64,000 nucleotides of DNA from the NCBI RefSeq assembly GCF_014851395.1, contig NW_024044446.1, positions 1 through 64,000 on the forward strand, read 5' to 3'. Origin of the DNA: Micropterus salmoides. Taxonomy: Eukaryota > Chordata > Actinopteri > Centrarchiformes > Centrarchidae. Shown here one piece after another: positions 18,442 through 31,000 of this stretch (position 1 is the first letter of the stretch; the number at the start of each line of letters is the position of its first letter). The notes beneath the pieces are model-generated. The model saw nothing but the letters and a program-made list of their open reading frames with translations. It was not told the DNA's origin and searched no databases. Made by a program: the position numbers and the translations under genes.

Positions 18442-21400
18442 GATAAGTTGTCAGTAGATTGTTGTTTCAATAACAGGTGGCTACATCACTCCAAGTATTG
18501 ATGAGTAATTGAGGGACCAAATGATGGATGAAATTTTGGGTGCAATTCAAAAGCTGATATATCAAGAACTAATTGAAAGAACGGGTTGATTTCAAGTAAC
18601 ACTTAAACATAAGTGTCTGCATCATTCTAGGTAAAAGTGTCAATGAGTTATTGAGGCACAAAATGATTCCAGATTCTCATCTTTTGCATTATATGGATGC
18701 CATTTTGGGTTCACTTCAGAGGCTGATATTTCAACAACTGGTTGAAGGAACGGGTTGATTTCAAGTGTCAATAAAAGGTGGAAGACTCCGGTATCAGGGA
18801 CAGGTGTTTGCATCACTGTAGGTACAAGCATCAAGGAGTTATTATGGGACCAAATCATTCCAGATTCTCATCTTTTGAGTGCACCATAGATGCAAATCTG
18901 GAATGACTTTGAAGGCCAATTCTGCAAAGACGGAAAGAGAGAGAAACCTCGTTCCATGTACCAGTGGGAGGTTTAAGAGTGCCTTACCACACACAGGTGG
19001 CTGCATCGCTCTAGTCACAATTAATGATGAGTTATTAAGGGAAGAAATCATTCCAGATTCTCATCTATTGATTGCGCATAAATGCAAATCTGGAATGACT
19101 TTGAAGGCCAATATTGCAAAGACGCAAAGAGAGAGAAACCTCATTCCATGTACCGGTGGGAGCTATTAGAGTGCTTTACCACATACAGGTGGCTGCATCA
19201 CTCTAGTCTCAAATAATGATGAGTTATTAAGGGGCCAAATGATTCCAGATTCTCAACTATTTAGTGGACCATAGATTCAAATCTGGAATGACTTTGAAGG
19301 CCAATTCTGCAAAGACGGAAAGAGAGAGAAACCTCATTCCATGTACCAGTGGGAGGTTTAAGAGTGCCTTACCACACACAGGTGGCTGCATCGCTCTAGT
19401 CACAATTAATGATGAGTTATTAAGGGAAGAAATCATTCCAGATTCTCATCTATTGATTGCGCATAAATGCAAATCTGGAATGACTTTGAAGGCCAATATT
19501 GCAAAGACGCAAAGAGAGAGAAACCTCATTCCATGTACCGGTGGGAGCTATTAGAGTGCTTTACCACATACAGGTGGCTGCATCACTCTAGTCTCAAATA
19601 ATGATGAGTTATTAAGGGGCCAAATGATTCCAGATTCTCAACTATTTAGTGGACCATAGAGTCAAATCTGGAATCAGTTTGAAGGGCTATATTTTCAAGA
19701 CAGATGGAGATAGAAAAATGATTCTAGGTACCAGTGGGAGCTATTAGAGTGCCTTATCACATACAGGTGGCTGCATCACTCCAGGCACAATTAATGATGA
19801 GTTATTAAGGGGCAAAGTGATTCCAGATTTGAATGTATTGCATTATATGGATGAAATTTTCGGTGCTCTTCAAAGGCTAATATTTCTAAAACTGATTGAC
19901 GGAACGGGTTGATTCAAAGTACCAGTAGAAGCTTGACAACTGCTGTATCACATACAAGTGTATCCACAATTCTAGACGCAAGTATCCGTGAGTTATTGAG
20001 GGACCAAATGATTCCAGATTCCTATCTATTGCATTACGTGGATGGAATTTTGGGTCCACTTCAAAGGCTGATATTTCAAAAAAGTTATTGAAGGAACGGT
20101 TTTATTTCAAGTAGTTATAAAAGTTGGAAGACTCCTGTATAAAGGACAGGTGTCTGCATGACTGTAGGTACATGTAATGATGAGTTAGTAAGGCACCAAA
20201 TGGTTCCAGATTCTCATCCATTTAGTGGGCTAAATATGCAAATCTGGAGTTACATGAAAGGCTAGCACTTTAAAGACAGAGGGAGAGAGTGGTCTGGGTC
20301 CAAGTACCTAAATGGCGATGCCCATATGGTGTCTGCAGAAATCAGGGCAACGATTAATGCCATTTGTTCTTACCTGGGTCTGTGTGGCTAACTGTCACTC
20401 ATTACAAACTTTCATACTGAGAAAATTTATTGTGGCACCGTATTTACCTATGCGGGATGTATGCATGGTCACAACCAAAAGGTATGGTCACGTCTCTGCC
20501 CATTTGGAGTTGCCTTGCACCAGTACTGTGGGTTAATTTCTTCCGTTCCATGTATTCATGAACAGGATGTGAAAAGGGGATTTGTGACCTTTGCCTGTGT
20601 TTCAAGTAGCACAAGTGATGATGAGCTAATAAAGAAACCAAAACATTCTATATTCTCAAGTCCAAAGGATCGAATACACTTTGGGTGCACTTCAAAAGCT
20701 GATATGTCAATAACTGATTGAAGGAAGGAGTTCATTTCAATTGCCAATAAAAGCTTGAAGCCTGCTGGATCACATTCAGGTTGCTGCATCATTCTAGCTA
20801 CAAGAATCAATGAGTTTTTGAGGGACCAAATGATTTCAGATTCTCCTGTTTTGCATTATATGGATGACATTTTGGGTGCAATTCAAAAGCTGATATATCA
20901 AGAACTACTTGAAAGAACGGGTTGATTTCAAGTACCGCTTAAAGCTTGAAGACTGCTGTTTCACATACAGGTGTCTGCATCATTCTAGGTAAAAGTGTCA
21001 ATGAGTTATTGAGGCACAAAATGATTCCAGATTCTCATCTTTTGCATTATATGGATGCCATTTTGGGTTCACTTCAGAGGCTGATATTTCAACAACTGGT
21101 TGAAGGAACGGGTTGATTTCAAGTGTCAATAAAAGGTGGAAGACTCCGGTATCAGGGACAGGTGTTTGCATCACTGTAGGTACAAGCATCAAGGAGTTAT
21201 TATGGGACCAAATCATTCCAGATTCTCATCTTTTGAGTGCACCATAGATGCAAATCTGGAATGACTTTGAAGGCCAATTCTGCAAAGACGGAAAGAGAGA
21301 GAAACCTCGTTCCATGTACCAGTGGGAGGTTTAAGAGTGCCTTACCACACACAGGTGGCTGCATCGCTCTAGTCAAATTAATGATGAGTTATTAAGGGAA

Positions 21401-24400
21401 GAAATCATTCCAGATTCTCATCTATTGATTGCGCATAAATGCAAATCTGGAATGACTTTGAAGGCCAATATTGCAAAGACGCAAAGAGAGAGAAACCTCA
21501 TTCCATGTACCGGTGGGAGCTATTAGAGTGCTTTACCACATACAGGTGGCTGCATCGCTCTAGTCTCAAATAATGATGAGTTATTAAGGGGCCAAATGAT
21601 TCCAGATTCTCAACTATTTAGTGGACCATAGATTCAAATCTGGAATGACTTTGAAGGCCAATTCTGCAAAGACGGAAAGAGAGAGAAACCTCATTCCATG
21701 TACCAGTGGGAGGTTTAAGAGTGCCTTACCACACACAGGTGGCTGCATCGCTCTAGTCACAATTAATGATGAGTTATTAAGGGAAGAAATCATTCCAGAT
21801 TCTCATCTATTGATTGCGCATAAATGCAAATCTGGAATGACTTTGAAGGCCAATATTGCAAAGACGCAAAGAGAGAGAAACCTCATTCCATGTACCGGTG
21901 GGAGCTATTAGAGTGCTTTACCACATACAGGTGGCTGCATCACTCTAGTCTCAAATAATGATGAGTTATTAAGGGGCCAAATGATTCCAGATTCTCAACT
22001 ATTTAGTGGACCATAGAGTCAAATCTGGAATCAGTTTGAAGGGCTATATTTTCAAGACAGATGGAGATAGAAAAATGATTCTAGGTACCAGTGGGAGCTA
22101 TTAGAGTGCCTTATCACATACAGGTGGCTGCATCACTCCAGGCACAATTAATGATGAGTTATTAAGGGGCAAAGTGATTCCAGATTTGAATGTATTGCAT
22201 TATATGGATGAAATTTTCGGTGCTCTTCAAAGGCTAATATTTCTAAAACTGATTGACGGAACGGGTTGATTCAAAGTACCAGTAGAAGCTTGACAACTGC
22301 TGTATCACATACAAGTGTATCCACAATTCTAGACGCAAGTATCCGTGAGTTATTGAGGGACCAAATGATTCCAGATTCCTATCTATTGCATTACGTGGAT
22401 GGAATTTTGGGTCCACTTCAAAGGCTGATATTTCAAAAAAGTTATTGAAGGAACGGTTTTATTTCAAGTAGTTATAAAAGTTGGAAGACTCCTGTATAAA
22501 GGACAGGTGTCTGCATGACTGTAGGTACATGTAATGATGAGTTAGTAAGGCACCAAATGGTTCCAGATTCTCATCCATTTAGTGGGCTAAATATGCAAAT
22601 CTGGAGTTACATGAAAGGCTAGCACTTTAAAGACAGAGGGAGAGAGTGGTCTGGGTCCAAGTACCTAAATGGCGATGCCCATATGGTGTCTGCAGAAATC
22701 AGGGCAACGATTAATGCCATTTGTTCTTACCTGGGTCTGTGTGGCTAACTGTCACTCATTACAAACTTTCATACTGAGAAAATTTATTGTGGCACCGTAT
22801 TTACCTATGCGGGATGTATGCATGGTCACAACCAAAAGGTATGGTCACGTCTCTGCCCATTTGGAGTTGCCTTGCACCAGTACTGTGGGTTAATTTCTTC
22901 CGTTCCATGTATTCATGAACAGGATGTGAAAAGGGGATTTGTGACCTTTGCCTGTGTTTCAAGTAGCACAAGTGATGATGAGCTAATAAAGAAACCAAAA
23001 CATTCTATATTCTCAAGTCCAAAGGATCGAATACACTTTGGGTGCACTTCAAAAGCTGATATGTCAATAACTGATTGAAGGAAGGAGTTCATTTCAATTG
23101 CCAATAAAAGCTTGAAGCCTGCTGGATCACATTCAGGTTGCTGCATCATTCTAGCTACAAGAATCAATGAGTTATTGAGGGACCAAATGATTTCAGATTC
23201 TCCTGTTTTGCATTATATGGATGACATTTTGGGTGCAATTCAAAAGCTGATATATCAAGAACTACTTGAAAGAACGGGTTGATTTCAAGTACCGCTTAAA
23301 GCTTGAAGACTGCTGTTTCACATACAGGTGTCTGCATCATTCTAGGTAAAAGTGTCAATGAGTTATTGAGGCACAAAATGATTCCAGATTCTCATCTTTT
23401 GCATTATATGGATGCCATTTTGGGTTCACTTCAGAGGCTGATATTTCAACAACTGGTTGAAGGAACGGGTTGATTTCAAGTGTCAATAAAAGGTGGAAGA
23501 CTCCGGTATCAGGGACAGGTGTTTGCATCACTGTAGGTACAAGCATCAAGGAGTTATTATGGGACCAAATCATTCCAGATTCTCATCTTTTGAGTGCACC
23601 ATAGATGCAAATCTGGAATGACTTTGAAGGCCAATTCTGCAAAGACGGAAAGAGAGAGAAACCTCGTTCCATGTACCAGTGGGAGGTTTAAGAGTGCCTT
23701 ACCACACACAGGTGGCTGCATCGCTCTAGTCACAATTAATGATGAGTTATTAAGGGAAGAAATCATTCCAGATTCTCATCTATTGATTGCGCATAAATGC
23801 AAATCTGGAATGACTTTGAAGGCCAATATTGCAAAGACGCAAAGAGAGAGAAACCTCGTTCCATGTACCAGTGGGAGGTTTAAGAGTGCCTTACCACATA
23901 CAGGTGGCTGCATCGCTCTAGTCTCAAATAATGATGAGTTATTAAGGGGCCAAATGATTCCAGATTCTCAACTATTTAGTGGACCATAGATTCAAATCTG
24001 GAATGACTTTGAAGGCCAATTCTGCAAAGACGGAAAGAGAGAGAAACCTCATTCCATGTACCAGTGGGAGGTTTAAGAGTGCCTTACCACACAGGTGGCT
24101 GCATCGCTCTAGTCACAATTAATGATGAGTTATTAAGGGAAGAAATCATTCCAGATTCTCATCTATTGATTGCGCATAAATGCAAATCTGGAATGACTTT
24201 GAAGGCCAATATTGCAAAGACGCAAAGAGAGAGAAACCTCATTCCATGTACCGGTGGGAGCTATTAGAGTGCTTTACCACATACAGGTGGCTGCATCACT
24301 CTAGTCTCAAATAATGATGAGTTATTAAGGGGCCAAATGATTCCAGATTCTCAACTATTTAGTGGACCATAGAGTCAAATCTGGAATGAGTTTGAAGGGC

Positions 24401-27400
24401 TATATTTTCAAGACAGATGGAGATAGAAAAATGATTCTAGGTACCAGTGGGAGCTATTAGAGTGCCTTATCACATACAGGTGGCTGCATCACTCCAGGCA
24501 CAATTAATGATGAGTTATTAAGGGGCAAAGTGATTCCAGATTTGAATGTATTGCATTATATGGATGAAATTTTCGGTGCTCTTCAAAGGCTAATATTTCT
24601 AAAACTGATTGACGGAACGGGTTGATTCAAAGTACCAGTAGAAGCTTGACAACTGCTGTATCACATACAAGTGTATCCACAATTCTAGACGCAAGTATCC
24701 GTGAGTAATTCAGGGACCAAATGATTCCAGATTCCTATCTATTGCATTACGTGGATGGAATTTTGGGTCCACTTCAAAGGCTGATATTTCAAAAAAGTTA
24801 TTGAAGGAACGGTTTTATTTCAAGTAGTTATAAAAGTTGGAAGACTCCTGTATAAAGGACAGGTGTCTGCATGACTGTAGGCACATGTAATGATGAGTTA
24901 GTAAGGCACCAAATGGTTCCAGATTCTCATCCATTTAGTGGGCTAAATATGCAAATCTGGAGTTACATGAAAGGCTAGCACTTTAAAGACAGAGGGAGAG
25001 AGTGGTCTGGGTCCAAGTACCTAAATGGCGATGCCCATATGGTGTCTGCAGAAATCAGGGCAACGATTAATGCCATTTGTTCTTACCTGGGTCTGTGTGG
25101 CTAACTGTCACTCATTACAAACTTTCATACTGAGAAAATTTATTGTGGCACCGTATTTACCTATGCGGGATGTATGCATGGTCACAACCAAAAGGTATGG
25201 TCACGTCTCTGCCCATTTGGAGTTGCCTTGCACCAGTACTGTGGGTTAATTTCTTCCGTTCCATGTATTCATGAACAGGATGTGAAAAGGGGATTTGTGA
25301 CCTTTGCCTGTGTTTCAAGTAGCACAAGTGATGATGAGCTAATAAAGAAACCAAAACATTCTATATTCTCAAGTCCAAAGGATCGAATACACTTTGGGTG
25401 CACTTCAAAAGCTGATATGTCAATAACTGATTGAAGGAAGGAGTTCATTTCAATTGCCAATAAAAGCTTGAAGCCTGCTGGATCACATTCAGGTTGCTGC
25501 ATCATTCTAGCTACAAGAATCAATGAGTTTTTGAGGGACCAAATGATTTCAGATTCTCCTGTTTTGCATTATATGGATGACATTTTGGGTGCAATTCAAA
25601 AGCTGATATATCAAGAACTACTTGAAAGAACGGGTTGATTTCAAGTACCGCTTAAAGCTTGAAGACTGCTGTTTCACATACAGGTGTCTGCATCATTCTA
25701 GGTAAAAGTGTCAATGAGTTATTGAGGCACAAATGATTCCAGATTCTCATCTTTTGCATTATATGGATGCCATTTTGGGTTCACTTCAGAGGCTGATATT
25801 TCAACAACTGGTTGAAGGAACGGGTTGATTTCAAGTGTCAATAAAAGGTGGAAGACTCCGGTATCAGGGACAGGTGTTTGCATCACTGTAGGTACAAGCA
25901 TCAAGGAGTTATTATGGGACCAAATCATTCCAGATTCTCATCTTTTGAGTGCACCATAGATGCAAATCTGGAATGACTTTGAAGGCCAATTCTGCAAAGA
26001 CGGAAAGAGAGAGAAACCTCGTTCCATGTACCAGTGGGAGGTTTAAGAGTGCCTTACCACACAGGTGGCTGCATCGCTCTAGTCACAATTAATGATGAGT
26101 TATTAAGGGAAGAAATCATTCCAGATTCTCATCTATTGATTGCGCATAAATGCAAATCTGGAATGACTTTGAAGGCCAATATTGCAAAGACGCAAAGAGA
26201 GAGAAACCTCGTTCCATGTACCATGTGGAGGTTTAAGAGTGCCTTACCACATACAGGTGGCTGCATCGCTCTAGTCTCAAATAATGATGAGTTATTAAGG
26301 GGCCAAATGATTCCAGATTCTCAACTATTTAGTGGACCATAGATTCAAATCTGGAATGACTTTGAAGGCCAATTCTGCAAAGACGGAAAGAGAGAGAAAC
26401 CTCATTCCATGTACCAGTGGGAGGTTTAAGAGTGCCTTACCACACACAGGTGGCTGCATCGCTCTAGTCACAATTAATGATGAGTTATTAAGGGAAGAAA
26501 TCATTCCAGATTCTCATCTATTGATTGCGCATAAATGCAAATCTGGAATGACTTTGAAGGCCAATATTGCAAAGACGCAAAGAGAGAGAAACCTCATTCC
26601 ATGTACCGGTGGGAGCTATTAGAGTGCTTTACCACATACAGGTGGCTGCATCACTCTAGTCTCAAATAATGATGAGTTATTAAGGGGCCAAATGATTCCA
26701 GATTCTCAACTATTTAGTGGACCATAGAGTCAAATCTGGAATGAGTTTGAAGGGCTATATTTTCAAGACAGATGGAGATAGAAAAATGATTCTAGGTACC
26801 AGTGGGAGCTATTAGAGTGCCTTATCACATACAGGTGGCTGCATCACTCCAGGCACAATTAATGATGAGTTATTAAGGGGCAAAGTGATTCCAGATTTGA
26901 ATGTATTGCATTATATGGATGAAATTTTCGGTGCTCTTCAAAGGCTAATATTTCTAAAACTGATTGACGGAACGGGTTGATTCAAAGTACCAGTAGAAGC
27001 TTGACAACTGCTGTATCACATACAAGTGTATCCACAATTCTAGAAGCAAGTATCCGTGAGTAATTCAGGGACCAAATGATTCCAGATTCCTATCTATTGC
27101 ATTACGTGGATGGAATTTTGGGTCCACTTCAAAGGCTGATATTTCAAAAAGTTATTGAAGGAACGGTTTTATTTCAAGTAGTTATAAAAGTTGGAAGACT
27201 CCTGTATAAAGGACAGGTGTCTGCATGACTGTAGGCACATGTAATGATGAGTTAGTAAGGCACCAAATGGTTCCAGATTCTCATCCATTTAGTGGGCTAA
27301 ATATGCAAATCTGGAGTTACATGAAAGGCTAGCACTTTAAAGACAGAGGGAGAGAGTGGTCTGGGTCCAAGTACCTAAATGGCGATGCCCATATGGTGTC

Positions 27401-28064
27401 TGCAGAAATCAGGGCAACGATTAATGCCATTTGTTCTTACCTGGGTCTGTGTGGCTAACTGTCACTCATTACAAACTTTCATACTGAGAAAATTTATTGT
27501 GGCACCGTATTTACCTATGCGGGATGTATGCATGGTCACAACCAAAAGGTATGGTCACGTCTCTGCCCATTTGGAGTTGCCTTGCACCAGTACTGTGGGT
27601 TAATTTCTTCCGTTCCATGTATTCATGAACAGGATGTGAAAAGGGGATTTGTGACCTTTGCCTGTGTTTCAAGTAGCACAAGTGATGATGAGCTAATAAA
27701 GAAACCAAAACATTCTATATTCTCAAGTCCAAAGGATCGAATACACTTTGGGTGCACTTCAAAAGCTGATATGTCAATAACTGATTGAAGGAAGGAGTTC
27801 ATTTCAATTGCCAATAAAAGCTTGAAGCCTGCTGGATCACATTCAGGTTGCTGCATCATTCTAGCTACAAGAATCAATGAGTTATTGAGGGACCAAATGA
27901 TTTCAGATTCTCCTGTTTTGCATTATATGGATGACATTTTGGGTGCAATTCAAAAGCTGATATATCAAGAACTAATTGCAAGAACGGGTTGATTTCAAGT
28001 ACCGCTTAAAGCTTGAAGACTGCTGTTTCACATACAGGTGTCTGCATCATTCTAGGTAAAAGTG
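18442..28064 (+). repeat. HOR block I (units of 2,354-2,358 bp)
   Basis: A partial entry (18,442-18,639) followed by four units starting 18640, 20998, 23355 and 25711. Each has five beta monomers between the alpha monomers and keeps an 18-bp piece (around 'cattacgtggatgg') that is lost in later blocks. Small variants alternate: 'gagtttttgaggg' in units 1 and 3 (20,811 and 25,527) against 'gagttattgaggg' in units 2 and 4. Confidence 0.93.
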
Positions 28065-31000
28065 TCAATGAGTTATTGAGGCACAAAATGATTCCAGATT
28101 CTCATCTTTTGCATTATATGGATGCCATTTTGGGTTCACTTCAGAGGCTGATATTTCAACAACTGGTTGAAGGAACGGGTTGATTTCAAGTGTCAATAAA
28201 AGGTGGAAGACTCCGGTATCAGGGACAGGTGTTTGCATCACTGTAGGTACAAGCATCAAGGAGTTATTAAGGAACCAAATCATTCCAGATTCTCATCTTT
28301 TGAGTGCACCATAGATGCAAATCTGGAATGACTTTGAAGGCCAATTCTGCAAAGACAGAAAGAGAGAAACCTCATTCCATGTACCAGTGGGAGGTTTAAG
28401 AGTGCCTTACCACATACAGGTGGCTGCATCGCTCTAGTCACAATTAATGATGAGTTATTAAGGGAAGAAATCATTCCAGATTCTCATCTATTAATTGGGC
28501 CATAGATGCAAATCTGGAATGACTTTGAAGGCCAATTCTGCAAAGACAGAAAGAGAGAGAAACCTCATTCCATGTACCAGTGGGAGGTTTAAGAGTGCCT
28601 TACCACATACAGGTGGCTGCATCGCTCTAGTCACAATTAATGATGAGTTATTAAGGGAAGAAATCATTCCAGATTCTCATCTTTTGATTGCGCATAAATG
28701 CAAATCTGGAATGACTTTGAAGGCCAATATTGCAAAGACGCAAAGAGAGAGAAACCTCATTCCATGTACCGGTGGGAGCTATTAGAGTGCTTTACTACAT
28801 ACAGGTGGCTGCATCACTCTAGTCTCAAATAATGATGAGTTATTAAGGGGCCAAATGATTCCAGATTCTCAACTATTTAGTGGACCATAGATTCAAATCT
28901 GGAATGACTTTGAAGGCCAATTCTGCAAAGACGGAAAGAGAGAGAAACCTCATTCCATGTACCAGTGGGAGGTTTAAGAGTGCCTTACCACACACAGGTG
29001 GCTTCATCGCTCTAGTCACAATTAATGATGAGTTATTAAGGGAAGAAATCATTCCAGATTCTCATCTATTGAGTGCACCATAGATGCAAATCTGGAATGA
29101 CTTTGAAGGCCAATTCTGCAAAGACGGAAAGAGAGAGAAACCTCATTCCATGTACCGGTGGGAGCTATTAGAGTGCTTTACCACATACAGGTGGCTGCAT
29201 CACTCTAGTCTCAAATAATGATGAGTTATTAAGGGGCCAAATGATTCCAGATTCTCAACTATTTAGTGGACCATAGATTCAAATCTGGAATGAGTTTGAA
29301 GGGCTATATTTTAAAGACAGATGGAGATAGAAAAATGATTCTAAGTACCAGTGGGAGCTATTAGAGTGCCTTATCACATACAGGTGGCTGCATCACTCCA
29401 GGCACAATTAATGATGAGTTATTAAGGGGCAAAGTGATTCCAGATTTGAATGTATTGCATTATATGGATGAAATTTTCGGTGCTCTTCAAAGGCTAATAT
29501 TTCTAAAACTGATTGACGGAACGGGTTGATTCAAAGTACCAGTAGAAGCTTGACAACTGCTGTATCACATACAAGTGTATCCACAATTCTAGACGCAAGT
29601 ATCCGTGAGTTATTGAGGGACCAAATGATTCCAGATTCCTATCTATTTTGGGTCCACTTCAAAGGCTGATATTTCAAAAAAGTTATTGAAGGAACGGTTT
29701 TATTTCAAGTAGTTATAAAAGTTGGAAGACTCCTGTATAAAGGACAGGTGTCTGCATGACTGTAGGTACATGTAATGATGAGTTAGTAAGGCACCAAATG
29801 ATTCCAGATTCTCATCCATTTAGTGGGCTAAATATGCAAATCTGGAGTTACATGAAAGGCTAGCACTTTAAAGACAGAGGGAGAGAGTGGTCTGGGTCCA
29901 AGTACCTAAATGGCGATGCCCATATGGTGTCTGCAGAAATCAGGGCAACGATTAATGCCATTTGTTCTTACCTGGGTCTGTGTGGCTAACTGTCACTCAT
30001 TACAAACTTTCATACTGAGAAAATTTATTGTGGCACCGTATTTACCTATGCGGGATGCATGCATTGTCACAACCAAAAGGTATGGTCACGTCTCTGCCCA
30101 TTTGGAGTTGCCTTGCACCAGTACTGTGGGTTAATTTCTTCCGTTCCATGTATTCATGAACAGGATGTGAAAAGGGGATTTGTGACCTTTGCCTGTGTTT
30201 CAAGTAGCACAAGTGATGATGAGCTAATAAAGAAACCAAAACATTCTATATTCTCAAGTCCAAAGGATCGAATACACTTTGGGTGCACTTCAAAAGCTGA
30301 TATGTCAATAACTGATTGAAGGAAGGAGTTCATTTCAATTGCCAATAAAAGCTTGAAGCCTGCTGGATCACATTCAGGTTGCTGCATCATTCTAGCTACA
30401 AGAATCAATGAGTTATTGAGGGACCAAATGATTTCAGATTCTCCTGTTTTGCATTATATGGATGACATTTTGGGTGCAATTCAAAAGCTGATATATCAAG
30501 AACTAATTGCAAGAACGGGTTGATTTCAAGTACCGCTTAAAGCTTGAAGACTGCTGTTTCACATACAGGTGTCTGCATCATTCTAGGTAAAAGTGTCAAT
30601 GAGTTATTGAGGCACAAAATGATTCCAGATTCTCATCTTTTGCATTATATGGATGCCATTTTGGGTTCACTTCAGAGGCTGATATTTCAACAACTGGTTG
30701 AAGGAACGGGTTGATTTCAAGTGTCAATAAAAGGTGGAAGACTCCGGTATCAGGACAGGTGTTTGCATCACTGTAGGTACAAGCATCAAGGAGTTATTAA
30801 GGAACCAAATCATTCCAGATTCTCATCTTTTGAGTGCACCATAGATGCAAATCTGGAATGACTTTGAAGGCCAATTCTGCAAAGACAGAAAGAGAGAGAA
30901 ACCTCATTCCATGTACCAGTGGGAGGTTTAAGAGTGCCTTACCACATACAGGTGGCTGCATCGCTCTAGTCACAATTAATGATGAGTTATTAAGGGAAGA

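Noticed and set aside
18720..18765. Possible CENP-B box around 'gaaggaacgggttg' in alpha monomers
   Set aside because: Only the CGGG end fits; the TTCG half and the central A do not align at the required spacing.
20312..20600. Composite HOR segment as a captured host exon
   Set aside because: ORFs on it are short, in several frames, with no splice pattern or protein similarity I recognise, and the diverged relative at 15.8-16.2 kb is not open.
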